This document shows, piece by piece, positions 27,185-35,350 of a DNA stretch of 64,000 bases. This stretch comes from Dyella silvae (GTDB taxonomy: Bacteria; Pseudomonadota; Gammaproteobacteria; Xanthomonadales; Rhodanobacteraceae): contig NZ_JAPJBQ010000001.1 of the NCBI RefSeq assembly GCF_026421305.1, positions 744,001 to 808,000 of the forward strand. The letters run 5' to 3'. The notes beneath the pieces were generated by a model, which saw only the letters and a list, made by a program, of their open reading frames with translations, did no database searches and was not told where the DNA came from. A program made the position numbers and the translations under genes. The first letter of the stretch is position 1. Every line of letters begins with the position of its first letter.

Positions 27185-27202
27185 CAATGGTGATCACCAT
27201 TG
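27185..27202. promoter_or_regulatory. TetR operator, site 1 (perfect palindrome)
   Basis: CAATGGTGATCACCATTG is an exact 18-bp palindrome 44 bases before the tetR start. The same sequence, with one change, recurs 53 bases away, which is five helical turns. Confidence 0.8.
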
Positions 27203-27237
27203 ACATTTGATCTCGACGGGTCCAGTCTGTGCTGCGT

Positions 27238-27255
27238 CAATGGCGATCACCATTG
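27238..27255. promoter_or_regulatory. TetR operator, site 2
   Basis: CAATGGCGATCACCATTG, one mismatch from the perfect palindrome at 27185. It is the nearer site to the NTF2-like gene and probably covers its promoter. Confidence 0.78.
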
Positions 27256-27370
27256 TCATTGAACCCCCTAAGGGCAGCCGTTGAACGCAGGGCGCAAGCG
27301 ACTCCATCCGCCACCCCGCATCCAGGTACACCGCTGCCGAAGCCATCAGCCATCGAAGAGGAAAACGACC

Positions 27371-27772
27371 ATGTCCAAGACCTCGCCCGAACAGAACAAA
27401 ACCCTCGTCCTCGAAGCGTTCCACACCCTGTTCAACAAGCGTGACTACGCCACTGCCGAACGCTTCTGGTCCAACAAGTACATCCAGCACAGCGCGCACA
27501 TCGAGCCCGGACGCGACGGGCTGTTCAATCTGATTCGCAGCATCCCCGACACCCTGCACTACGAGCACGACCTGATCATGGCCGAAGGCGACTACGTGAT
27601 CGTGCACGGGCGCTTCTCCGGCCACGGCCGTCCGGCCGCCTGGATCGCCGCGGATGTCGTGCGTATCGAAGACGGCAAGCTCGCCGAGCATTGGGACGTA
27701 TTGCAAGACGAGGCAACGCAAGCCGAATCCAAGAGTGGATTGCCCATGTTCGGCAATCACTTCCCTGCTTGA
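27371..27772 (+). CDS. SnoaL-like polyketide-cyclase-fold protein
   Basis: NTF2-fold protein of 133 residues, of the SnoaL-like group seen as predicted ester cyclases. Features include FNKRDYATAERFWSNKYIQHSAHIEPGRDGLFNLIRSIPD and the paired strands AEGDYVIVHGRFSGHG and DVVRIEDGKLAEHWDVLQDE, with the acid/His residues often found in the pocket. The ATG follows an AGAGGA site. It leads a two-gene unit with a short-chain dehydrogenase under the TetR operators. Function unknown. Confidence 0.87.
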   Translation: MSKTSPEQNKTLVLEAFHTLFNKRDYATAERFWSNKYIQHSAHIEPGRDGLFNLIRSIPDTLHYEHDLIMAEGDYVIVHGRFSGHGRPAAWIAADVVRIEDGKLAEHWDVLQDEATQAESKSGLPMFGNHFPA

Positions 27773-27799
27773 TCCCCATCCCTTCTCAGGAGAATCCTC

Positions 27800-28558
27800 A
27801 TGAAACTCACCGGCAACACTATCTTCATCACTGGCGGCGGCTCTGGCATCGGCCGCGGACTCGCTGAAGCCCTGCACAAGCGTGGCAACAAAGTCATCAT
27901 TGCCGGCCGGCGGCGCAGCCATCTCAACGCCGTGGTCGCCGCCAATCCCGGCATGGAAGCGATTGAACTCGACATCACCGACCCCGCGAGCATCGATCGC
28001 GCAGCGGCCAAGCTGATCGCCGATCATCCCGAACTCAATGTGTTGATCAACAACGCTGGCGTCATGCAGCCCGATAACGTGGGCGGAAAAATCGACGACG
28101 CGGTGTTGACCTCAACGATCACCACCAATGTGCTTGGGCCGATTCGCATGACATCGGCACTCATTGAACACCTGAAGGGCAAGAAGAACGCTGTCGTTGC
28201 CTATACGAGTTCAGTGCTTGCCTTCGTGCCGATGGCAGTTACCGGCATCTACTCGTCCACCAAGGCGGCCATTCATTCGTACGTGCTGTCGCAGCGCTTC
28301 ATGCTCCGCAACACCGGTGTCCGCGTTCTCGAAATCGCCCCGCCGTGGGTGCGAACCGAACTGATGAACAGTCAGGAAGCCGAACAAGCGATGCCGCTGG
28401 ATCAGTTCATCGCCGAAACCATGACGGTACTGGGCACCGACGCGGATGAGATCCTGGTCGACGGCGCCAAGCAGTTCCGCGCCAACGTCGGCCCGGACGA
28501 GCATGCGCTGGTCAACGGTTTTAATGAGCACGCGCTTGCGCTGTTTGCTCCAGCCTGA
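27800..28558 (+). CDS. Short-chain dehydrogenase/reductase (DltE-like)
   Basis: Classical SDR oxidoreductase of 252 residues. The cofactor motif TGGGSGIGRG is at residues 11-20, with AGRR after strand 2 suggesting NADP preference; NNAG follows (LINNAGVMQ), and the catalytic Ser and YxxxK are in YTSSVLAF and YSSTKAAIHS. The PPWVRTEL stretch is typical of the DltE-like subgroup. AGGAG precedes the ATG, 27 bases after the NTF2-like gene, so they share a transcript controlled by the divergent TetR. Substrate unknown. Confidence 0.93.
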   Translation: MKLTGNTIFITGGGSGIGRGLAEALHKRGNKVIIAGRRRSHLNAVVAANPGMEAIELDITDPASIDRAAAKLIADHPELNVLINNAGVMQPDNVGGKIDDAVLTSTITTNVLGPIRMTSALIEHLKGKKNAVVAYTSSVLAFVPMAVTGIYSSTKAAIHSYVLSQRFMLRNTGVRVLEIAPPWVRTELMNSQEAEQAMPLDQFIAETMTVLGTDADEILVDGAKQFRANVGPDEHALVNGFNEHALALFAPA

Positions 28559-28573
28559 ATGAAACGAGGAAAC

Positions 28574-28618
28574 GGGGCCAGGTTCACTTCCATGCTTTCT
28601 ATGGGTGAACCCGGCCCC
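28574..28618. repeat. REP-like palindrome, family A
   Basis: Inverted arms GGGGCCAGGTTCAC and GTGAACCCGGCCCC with one mismatch. It lies 15 bases after the SDR stop and may also stop transcription. The related palindrome at 35757 shares the GGGG.CAGG.TCACTT core. Confidence 0.75.
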
Positions 28619-28782
28619 GCCGCGCATGGATGGGCGATGGATTCGCCCAAGAGAGGCGCGGTCAGCAGCCCGATATCGGTCGGCAACACATCATAGGACC
28701 ATCGTTCCGGAACCAGACTCTTGAACGTTCTCAGTCCCGATGCCGTCACGTAGACTCCCCTGAGGAACCAAGGGGAAGTGGC

Positions 28783-30138
28783 ATGACGCGACGCTCAGGG
28801 CTTCTGATTTCCATTTACATGCTGATGGCCCTGATGCTCTGGAGCCCTCTGGCATCGACAGAGCCCGCACCCAATGCACGCATCACCCTTGGTCATTCGA
28901 CCATCGCCATCAACGGACCGTGGCGATTTCATGTCGGCGACGATCAACGCTGGTCCTCACCCGACTTCGATGACAGCGCGTGGGAAACCGTCGACCTTAC
29001 GCCTGCACCAGGCGCGCATGACGGCGATGTCGGATTACCGGGCTACGTATCCGGATGGAGCCGACGTGGCCATGCGGGGTACACGGGCTACGCGTGGTAT
29101 CGCATCAGAGTCACCGTCGATAGCGACAAGGGCACGCCGCTCGCATTGGCCGGGCCGACCTTGGTCGATTCCACCTACCAACTTTACGTAGACGGAAAGC
29201 TGCTCGGCGAAACAGGTGAGTTCTCGGGTACGGTGCCAACCGTGTTCGGCGTGCGGCCACGTGTATTTCCGCTGCCAGCTTCATCACCGGCAGGTGCGCA
29301 AACTTACGTTATTGCCTTTCGGGTATGGATGGATCCCCTCGATGCCGGCGAAGACAACGGCGGCATTCATGTCGCGCCGACCATCGGCGATGCCGATGGC
29401 ATCGACCGTCTGCATCAGGTGCAATGGCTGCAAACCTTCAAGGGTTACGTGGTAGATGCGATCGAACCGATCGCATTCGTTCTGCTTGCGCTCATGGTGC
29501 TCGCACTGATTGCGAGCCGAACGAATGACGCCCATTGCTGGCTGGTGGTTGCGCTGGTTCTCCTTGCACTTCTGCGCGTCAATCAGGTGCTGTTTTACTG
29601 GACTGACGTTGTGAGTTTGCGCAGCTATGACATGGCAACAGCCGTGCTACTCAAGCCCCTCAACCTCGCAGCATGGACGTTGGCATGGCGCGACTGGTTT
29701 CGCTTGAGCAGGCCATCATGGCTGCGCTACGTCATCAGCGTACTCACCGTGAGCTACGTGGTCCTCGCATTCATGGGCCGCCCGTGGTTTGCGCCGGAAG
29801 CAACCCACGGCCTCAAGGCAGCCACCGACATCCTTGTCGAAGGCGTTCGCCTGACTTTCGCCGCGCTCTATCTATGGATTATTGGGTTGGGCGTGACCCG
29901 ATCAGCAAAGCCTTCCACCTGTCTGGCCGCCCTATCCGCGATGCTGGTCGGCGTCGGACTGTTCGCGCCGGAGCTCAGCACCCTGGGAGTCCCGGGTATC
30001 TGGTTTCCTTTTGGTGTGGGCGTATCAAGGAGCCAGTACGCGTATGCCGCCTTCATCGCACTTATGTTCTTGCTGATTTTGATGCGGTCTGTGGGCTACG
30101 CACGAAGAAAGCTGAACGCCGCGTGCGTGAGCGGCTGA
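28783..30138 (+). CDS. Sensor-like protein: galactose-binding domain plus 7TM, no output domain
   Basis: A 451-residue membrane protein with a signal peptide (MTRRSGLLISIYMLMALML...), an extracytoplasmic beta-sandwich resembling the GH2 sugar-binding fold (about residues 30-205; FDDSAWETVDL, YAWYRIRVTVD, YQLYVDGKLLGETGEF) and about seven transmembrane helices (residues 225-440). This is the input half of 7TM receptor proteins of the DISM type, which normally continue into a kinase, SpoIIE phosphatase or GGDEF domain. Here the frame ends eleven residues after the last helix (RSVGYARRKLNAACVSG), so no output domain is present. It may signal through a partner or be a truncated receptor. Confidence 0.72.
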   Translation: MTRRSGLLISIYMLMALMLWSPLASTEPAPNARITLGHSTIAINGPWRFHVGDDQRWSSPDFDDSAWETVDLTPAPGAHDGDVGLPGYVSGWSRRGHAGYTGYAWYRIRVTVDSDKGTPLALAGPTLVDSTYQLYVDGKLLGETGEFSGTVPTVFGVRPRVFPLPASSPAGAQTYVIAFRVWMDPLDAGEDNGGIHVAPTIGDADGIDRLHQVQWLQTFKGYVVDAIEPIAFVLLALMVLALIASRTNDAHCWLVVALVLLALLRVNQVLFYWTDVVSLRSYDMATAVLLKPLNLAAWTLAWRDWFRLSRPSWLRYVISVLTVSYVVLAFMGRPWFAPEATHGLKAATDILVEGVRLTFAALYLWIIGLGVTRSAKPSTCLAALSAMLVGVGLFAPELSTLGVPGIWFPFGVGVSRSQYAYAAFIALMFLLILMRSVGYARRKLNAACVSG

Positions 30139-30295
30139 GTAGCCTTTCGGACCCGCCCAAAGTCTGGGGCACAGCGAAATAACCGGGCGAAGGGGGAGTA
30201 AGCTACTAAAGGCTTCGCGGAGATTAACGTCCCTCCGCCCGGCCTCTCATGATGTTGTCCAACCTGTCACATGGCGGATTCCCTAGGAGGACCCA

Positions 30296-30778
30296 GTGGA
30301 TCACGGACAATTCTCACCAGCTAAGAACGTAGCGACCAACTGCCGTTTGCAAATAGGCATAGCCGCGATGGCATTGGTCATCGGCATGTCTTCCGCGGCT
30401 GCCGCCCCGAGTACGCAAGCGCCACAGACCCCTGCGGCCCAAGGGGCGAGTTCGAACGTTGAGGATGGCATTCCCAGCCGCTGCAACACTTACACCATGG
30501 ACGAACGAATCAAGCACGAGCTGCCCCACGTCTTCAATCGTGCCGGGAATGCTACGACCGTCGACAATGTGGAATTCTTGACGGACGCCCGGCGCACGAC
30601 GTATGCCCCGGCTGCGGGTCAGGGACCGGAACTCCACATGCTGCAATGCCCGGTTCGCATCACCTGGAACACTGGGCATCAGGACTTCGGCTATTACACG
30701 GAGTGGGAGGACCACCACCAACAGGTGCGTGCTTCATTTACACCGAGACCGACGCAACCGCCTGGGCAGGATCAGTGA
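30296..30778 (+). CDS. Secreted hypothetical protein
   Basis: A 160-residue protein of unknown function. The GTG start is supported by GGAGG ten bases before it. After a long N-region, a hydrophobic segment (LQIGIAAMALVIGMSSAAAA) forms a signal peptide with a likely cut near AAA. The mature part has two cysteines (PSRCNTY and LQCPVR) that may form a disulfide, and a Pro/Gln-rich end. It is single and is closed by a strong terminator. I do not recognise the family. Confidence 0.75.
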   Translation: MDHGQFSPAKNVATNCRLQIGIAAMALVIGMSSAAAAPSTQAPQTPAAQGASSNVEDGIPSRCNTYTMDERIKHELPHVFNRAGNATTVDNVEFLTDARRTTYAPAAGQGPELHMLQCPVRITWNTGHQDFGYYTEWEDHHQQVRASFTPRPTQPPGQDQ

Positions 30779-30781
30779 AAC

Positions 30782-30807
30782 AAAAACCCCGCTTCGGCGG
30801 GGTTTTT
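30782..30807 (+). terminator. Strong intrinsic terminator
   Basis: Perfect stem AAAAACCCCGC with GCGGGGTTTTT around a TTCG-type loop, directly after the secreted hypothetical gene. Confidence 0.95.
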
Positions 30808-30923
30808 CATACGCCCATGCATCATGTCGAATCGCAATCACTGAAATAGCGCTCTGCCCTCTTTTGCCAGCCCTTCCGCGCGAATAGGCTGCTCACGCAC
30901 GTTGTGCCTAAAGAGGAATCCCC

Positions 30924-31490
30924 ATGCATCCCCGTAAGCAACTCTTCGTGTTGGGCGCATGTGCGCTCGCATTGGCGGTATCCGTTGCTCCGGCGGCAAC
31001 CTCGCCGCAGGAAAAAGAACAAGCACGCGCCGACATGGCAACCAAGACCGACAACCCGCAGGTGCCCGCATGGTTGGTCGGCACATGGACGCTCGTGCGT
31101 TGCGACAATGTCTACCCCGACGGGCACCGCATTGAACTCTATGGGCCGCACCCGCAGGGCCTGTGGATGATCGATGCCCGTGGTCATTACCTGATGCAGA
31201 TCGCTCGAGCGCAGCGCACGCCCTTCGCTGCCGGTGACAAATCGAAAGGCACGCCCGAGGAATATCGCGCGGCGTCACTGGACAGCAACGCGCACTTCGG
31301 CACCGTCAACATTCAGAACAACCAGCTCGCGACGCATATCGACCAAGCCTCTTTCCCCAACTGGAACGGCCGCGATGGAAAGACCAGCTACACGCTCAAC
31401 GACAACCAGCTCACCTACATTGTCGCCAAACCCAGCAGCGGCGCCTCGGAAGGTGCGCACGGCGAAGTGGTCTGGCAACGCGTGAACTAA
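30924..31490 (+). CDS. Secreted lipocalin-like protein
   Basis: A 188-residue exported protein. Signal peptide MHPRKQLFVLGACALALAVSVAPAA, then a short charged linker and a lipocalin-like domain beginning VPAWLVGTWTLVRCDNVYPDG, the GTW opening being typical of lipocalin-like (Lipocalin_5) proteins, and GLWMIDARGHYLMQI. The final strands end at GEVVWQRVN. GAGGAA precedes the ATG. It probably binds a small hydrophobic ligand in the periplasm; this is inferred from fold only. Confidence 0.8.
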   Translation: MHPRKQLFVLGACALALAVSVAPAATSPQEKEQARADMATKTDNPQVPAWLVGTWTLVRCDNVYPDGHRIELYGPHPQGLWMIDARGHYLMQIARAQRTPFAAGDKSKGTPEEYRAASLDSNAHFGTVNIQNNQLATHIDQASFPNWNGRDGKTSYTLNDNQLTYIVAKPSSGASEGAHGEVVWQRVN

Positions 31491-31505
31491 GTTCGACAGC
31501 TCGCC

Positions 31506-32360
31506 TCAGGCCGCGGAAAGACTTTTGAACGCCGCAGCCAGCGTGTTGAGTGCCTGACGCGAACGGCGATCGTTCAGCGCCGAATACAGCACGACCTCCT
31601 GCCGCGGCAAGGCGGGCAAGGACAACAGCGCTCCCATATCGACGGTACCGCCCGGCGCTGTGCGCCGGGCAATCACCGCAATCGCAAGCCCGGCAGCGGC
31701 AGCCGCGCCTACCACGGCTGCGCCCTTGCCGATAAACACCTCGGTCCAGCCAATGCCCGCCTCATCGAGCGCCTGCACGGCCGCCGCGCGAATACTGCAA
31801 GACTCGCCCTGCGTCGCCAGCGGCAGCGGCTGCCCCGCACCCGGCATCCAATCGGCAGCACCGATCCATGCAAAGTTTTCAGTAAAAATCGTCTCGCCTT
31901 GATGGCGACGATTTTCCGGCTGAATCACCAATGCCGCATCGAGCGTGCCTTCCTCGTAGGCCTGCATGACCTCGCGCGAACCCGCCACGCGCATCTCGAT
32001 AAGCAGTTGAGGATCGTGCTCGTTCATCCGGCGCAACAGCGCCGGCAATTCACTGCCGACCAGCTGATGACTGATGCCAATGGTCAACCGCCGCTGCTCA
32101 ATGAGGAAGGAAGAAACCGCACGCTCATGCGCACCCACGAGCGAACGCGCCGCCTCCAGAAATACGGCCCCTTCCGCCGAAAGACGCACCTGCCTCGGCG
32201 TACGCTCCAGCAACCGCCGGCCCAGGTGATCCTCCAGCCGCCGCAACTTCAGGCTTATCGCGGACTGGGTGCTACCGAGCGCCTCCGCCGCGCGCGTGAA
32301 GCTCTGCAGGTCCACGACAAAGACGAACGCTTTGACTGCATCGAGATCCAGGGCTTTCAT
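31506..32360 (-). CDS. LysR family transcriptional regulator
   Basis: LysR-type regulator of 284 residues with the N-terminal helix-turn-helix (LDAVKAFVFVVDLQSFTRAAEALGSTQSAISLKLRRLEDHLGRRLL) and an effector domain in which RRLTIGISHQLVGSELPALLRRMNEHDPQLLIEMRVAGSREVMQ is the first lobe. The start ATG at MKALDLDAVKAF fits the family. It is convergent with the lipocalin-like gene. No divergent structural gene sits within 300 bases, so its target is not evident. Confidence 0.9.
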   Translation of the reverse strand: MKALDLDAVKAFVFVVDLQSFTRAAEALGSTQSAISLKLRRLEDHLGRRLLERTPRQVRLSAEGAVFLEAARSLVGAHERAVSSFLIEQRRLTIGISHQLVGSELPALLRRMNEHDPQLLIEMRVAGSREVMQAYEEGTLDAALVIQPENRRHQGETIFTENFAWIGAADWMPGAGQPLPLATQGESCSIRAAAVQALDEAGIGWTEVFIGKGAAVVGAAAAAGLAIAVIARRTAPGGTVDMGALLSLPALPRQEVVLYSALNDRRSRQALNTLAAAFKSLSAA

Positions 32361-32694
32361 ATGCCTGCATGCCTTGATGGGGTGATGGCCATCTATCGCT
32401 AGGGGCCGAAGGCGGACATTTCTAGCAGATATCCGTCAAGGCAACGGAGAGCGTTTCGCCCTGTCAGGGGTTACATAACCATCACGCGAGCCATGCTGAT
32501 GGCCCCAGAAGCCGTGAAAGAAGTGTCGGATTCGCCTTCTCGCAGTAGAAGTGAACCCGATCCCGTTCTGGACCACCCCAGCAAGGGCCCCTGCAAATAC
32601 GGCCCATACACGGCGATGCCCATCTGTTGACGAGCGGTTCCGCCGGGCGTATAAATGACTACTCACTCATTTATAGCCTGAAACCCAACGAGCC
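32361..32694. other. Intergenic interval with a half REP and a TetR operator
   Basis: About 330 bases between the LysR and TetR genes. I see no convincing gene. A half copy of the REP family A core (AAGTGAACCCGATCCC) is at 32549-32564, and a TetR-type operator at 32651-32674 marks the promoter of the following tetR gene. Confidence 0.55.
32651..32674. promoter_or_regulatory. TetR operator before tetR
   Basis: Arms ATAAATGA and TCATTTAT flank an 8-base spacer, 20 bases before the tetR start. Its core AATGACT-5-CTCATTT aligns with AATGACT-5-GTCAGTT upstream of the SDR gene, so both promoters probably bind the same repressor. Confidence 0.72.
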
Positions 32695-33258
32695 ATGGCA
32701 CGCGCGAAAAGTGAAGATCGACGTCAGGCCATTCTGTCGGCGGCTACCACCCTCATTGCCAGTGAGGGGCTAGGGGCGGCAACGGCAAGTATCGCCAAGG
32801 AGGCGGGGGTCCCAAGCGGATCGGTATTCACTTATTTCGAGACCAAGAATGATCTGATCAACCAGCTCTACCAGGAGTTGAAACTTGAACTGGTTTCCGC
32901 GGTGTTGTTCCAGCTGCCAAAGAAAGACCCCAAAAAGCAGCTCCACCATATCTGGACCCAATGGACCAACTGGGGCGTCGCTTTTCCTGAAAAACGACGA
33001 GTCCTGGCACAGCTAATGGTTTCGGATGAGATCTCTGCGGCGTCACGAGAGCACGCCTTGAAGGCTGCCTCGCCGACGCTAGGCGTCATTGATCAAGTTC
33101 GGCATCAAGGCGTTTTGAAAAACAGGAGTTTGGCTTTTGTTGGTGCCATCGTCGAAGCCACGGCGACCACCACCATGGATTTCATGATACGCGAGCCCAA
33201 ACAAGCGGCTAACTATCGCGAAGCAGGCTTCGAGACCCTCTGGAAAGCCATTAGCTAA
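32695..33258 (+). CDS. TetR family transcriptional regulator
   Basis: TetR-type regulator of 187 residues. Helix-turn-helix at residues 6-52 (EDRRQAILSAATTLIASEGLGAATASIAKEAGVPSGSVFTYFETKNDLINQLY). The C-terminal ligand domain resembles the group often placed beside SDR genes. The stop codon lies inside a terminator stem. The SDR gene follows 57 bases later but has its own promoter and operator, so repressor and SDR are separate transcripts under common control. Confidence 0.92.
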   Translation: MARAKSEDRRQAILSAATTLIASEGLGAATASIAKEAGVPSGSVFTYFETKNDLINQLYQELKLELVSAVLFQLPKKDPKKQLHHIWTQWTNWGVAFPEKRRVLAQLMVSDEISAASREHALKAASPTLGVIDQVRHQGVLKNRSLAFVGAIVEATATTTMDFMIREPKQAANYREAGFETLWKAIS

Positions 33259-33269
33259 TGGCTTTTTTT
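33244..33269 (+). terminator. Terminator overlapping the tetR stop codon
   Basis: The palindrome AGCCATTAGCTAATGGCT and flanking A/T bases form a stem of up to 11 bp followed by TTTTT. The TAA stop lies within the stem, so a terminating ribosome would cover the hairpin. Confidence 0.82.
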
Positions 33270-33280
33270 AAACATCATTA

Positions 33281-33299
33281 AATGACTGCCTAGTCAGTT
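33281..33299. promoter_or_regulatory. TetR operator before SDR gene
   Basis: AATGACTGCCTAGTCAGTT lies 16 bases before the SDR start, with the inner dyad TGACT/AGTCA. Shares nine or more aligned positions with the site upstream of tetR. Confidence 0.72.
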
Positions 33300-33315
33300 G
33301 TTATAGGAGTATTTC

Positions 33316-34176
33316 ATGTCGAAAGTTTGGTTAGTAACAGGAAGCGCAAGCGGCTTGGGTCGTGACATCGTCGAGGCAGCTTGCGCGGCCGGCCACAAGG
33401 TTCTCGCTACCGCGCGAAACACGGGCCCGCTCGGGGAGCTGTGCGCGCAATACGGCGACAACATCCTTACCACGCAGCTCGACGTTACGAATGAAGCCCA
33501 GGCGCAGGCGGCCGTCGCCTTGGCGGTTGAGCGTTTTGGACGTCTTGATGTGCTGGTGAACAACGCCGGCTACGGCGACGTTCGACCTTTTGAAGAAACC
33601 AGCTCGTCTGATTTCAAGACACTGGTCGATACCGTCTTTTATGGTGTCGTCAATCTGACTCGCGCCGCGCTGCCGATCATGCGCACGCAGCGCAGCGGAA
33701 CCATCATGCAGATCTCCTCCGTGGGTGGGCGCCTTGCCACCGCCGGCTCGGCGTCGTATCACGCGGCGAAATGGGCGGTCAGTGGGTTCACGGAGAGTCT
33801 GGCGCAGGAGACTGCACCCTTCGGCGTCAAGGTGGTTGCACTGGAGCCCGCGGCCATTCGAACCAACTGGGGCACGCGTGCGACGCAGCAGCGGCCGGCG
33901 GTCATGCCGGACTATGAGCCGTCTGTCGGGGCTGCCATCAAGTCCATGGAAGGCCTGTGGGGTAACGAACCCATCGATCCCGCGCGCATCGCGCAAATCA
34001 TGCTTCGCCTTGCTGACGCCGAGCAGGTGCCCGCGCATCTGCTCATCGGCACCAGCGCTCGTGACTACTACGCAATGGTTGAGGGTCATCGCTCCAGCGA
34101 GGCTGAGCGTTGGCGCGATATCAGTGAATCTGCCGACTTCAACGCAGGACCCATCCCGCTGCTGCCTGCCACCTGA
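33316..34176 (+). CDS. Short-chain dehydrogenase/reductase
   Basis: Classical SDR of 286 residues: cofactor motif TGSASGLGRD (residues 7-16), LVNNAGYG, catalytic Ser in ISSVGGR and YHAAKWAV with the YxxxK pair. ARNT after strand 2 suggests NADP use. AGGAG precedes the ATG. The length and the ALEPAAIRTNWG stretch fit the subgroup annotated as oxidoreductases of unknown substrate. Controlled by the TetR gene upstream, as judged by the shared operator. Confidence 0.93.
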   Translation: MSKVWLVTGSASGLGRDIVEAACAAGHKVLATARNTGPLGELCAQYGDNILTTQLDVTNEAQAQAAVALAVERFGRLDVLVNNAGYGDVRPFEETSSSDFKTLVDTVFYGVVNLTRAALPIMRTQRSGTIMQISSVGGRLATAGSASYHAAKWAVSGFTESLAQETAPFGVKVVALEPAAIRTNWGTRATQQRPAVMPDYEPSVGAAIKSMEGLWGNEPIDPARIAQIMLRLADAEQVPAHLLIGTSARDYYAMVEGHRSSEAERWRDISESADFNAGPIPLLPAT

Positions 34177-34381
34177 CGCTGATGGTGGCCGCCACAGGGG
34201 GGCGCGTCGGGGCAAATCCCTACAGCGGGCGGTAGCCGTCCTGAGTACTCTCGAGGGGTCGCTCGCGGTGTCTGTGAACCGGTTGCCGCGAGTGACCATG
34301 GCAGTGATGTCATGAAGCGCGGGCCGTGAGTGTAACGAGCACTCACGACCCGCTGACCAAAACCAACGTTAGGAGTTGATC

Positions 34382-34711
34382 TTGGCTACCCACGATCATA
34401 CGGCACGCGCACGCCTGCCCGTTCCCGCCGGCAGCACCCACACTCCTCCACCCGACACCCTCACGGGGTCGGCGTCGGCACTCCCCTCCTCGCTCGTGTA
34501 CACCCGCGAAGACCTCGCGCTGGCCGCGTATGCCCTGACGCGGCTACGCATCGATCACGAGCAGTGCCTGCACGCCCACGCCCAGGGGTTTCCCCACAAG
34601 TCGTTGGAATGGCCGCTTTCGGCCTCCGTGGCCATTGCAGTGGCCACCGCTATCCAGTGCCTTGAACGTCTGGTGGATGGGTACGGTGAGGCGTTGAGAG
34701 TGAACGCTTAG
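34382..34711 (+). CDS. Hypothetical protein
   Basis: A 109-residue protein of unknown function. The only start that fits the AGGAG site (six bases away) is a TTG. The first 45 residues are Pro/Thr/Ser-rich and probably disordered; the rest is helical (REDLALAAYALTRLRIDHEQCLHAHAQGF and WPLSASVAIAVATAIQCLERLVDGYG). Its reading frame has strong codon bias in keeping with the flanks. It precedes a HigA-like gene by 148 bases; a functional link is not shown. Confidence 0.55.
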   Translation: MATHDHTARARLPVPAGSTHTPPPDTLTGSASALPSSLVYTREDLALAAYALTRLRIDHEQCLHAHAQGFPHKSLEWPLSASVAIAVATAIQCLERLVDGYGEALRVNA

Positions 34712-34859
34712 CCCCGTCCTGTGATCGTTCCCCGTGGCGCGTCGATCTCCATCGATGCGCCACACCTGGGCGATCACGCACACAGTCGCAGGACATTCCC
34801 CGACACGCATCGATGTCATCCCTGATGCGTCGCCTTGCCGTGCCTGACCGGAAAATCCG

Positions 34860-35168
34860 ATGAACCTGATTCGCCCCGACCCGCATCTGCGGGTGGACCC
34901 TTCATGGCGCCCACGCACACCGGGCGAAGTGCTGCGGGACGACTACATGCTGCCCCGAGCCATGACCCTCTCCGCCCTCGCCCGCCGCACGGGGATCAGA
35001 GCGCCACGCCTGCGTCGGCTCGTGCTCGGCGAGGTACCCATGTGCGCCAATGTCGCCCTTCGCCTCGCCGTGGTACTCAACACCAGCGCGCTCTACTGGA
35101 TGCTGCTGCAAGTGCAGTGCGACCTGGAACGGGAAAGACGCGGACGCGAATTCGGGACCGTGGGTTAA
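34860..35168 (+). CDS. HigA-like antitoxin/XRE regulator without visible toxin
   Basis: A 102-residue helix-turn-helix protein of the HigA/VapI addiction-module type: RTPGEVLRDDYMLPRAMTLSALARRTGIRAPRLRRLVLGEVPMCANVALRLAVVLNTSALYWMLLQVQCDLE follows the family pattern (PGEVL, LA..TG, RL..ALRLA....S..W..LQ..YDL). HigA normally sits directly after a 90-residue HigB RNase gene; none is present on either side, so this is an orphan or acts as a simple regulator. Confidence 0.75.
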   Translation: MNLIRPDPHLRVDPSWRPRTPGEVLRDDYMLPRAMTLSALARRTGIRAPRLRRLVLGEVPMCANVALRLAVVLNTSALYWMLLQVQCDLERERRGREFGTVG

Positions 35169-35350
35169 GGTGCCTCATGAAACCGCCCGTGACATCGGGG
35201 ACTTCGGTGGACAAAGAGGTGATGCGTGCTTAATTAACGTGCTCGAAAAAGCCGGGCCATCGCAACCTGACCCCGTTCCCGGCTCTCCTTTGCGAACGGC
35301 CAGCGACCGGCACACAATGCTCCCCGGTGTTTGAACTGAGGGCATGCGAC

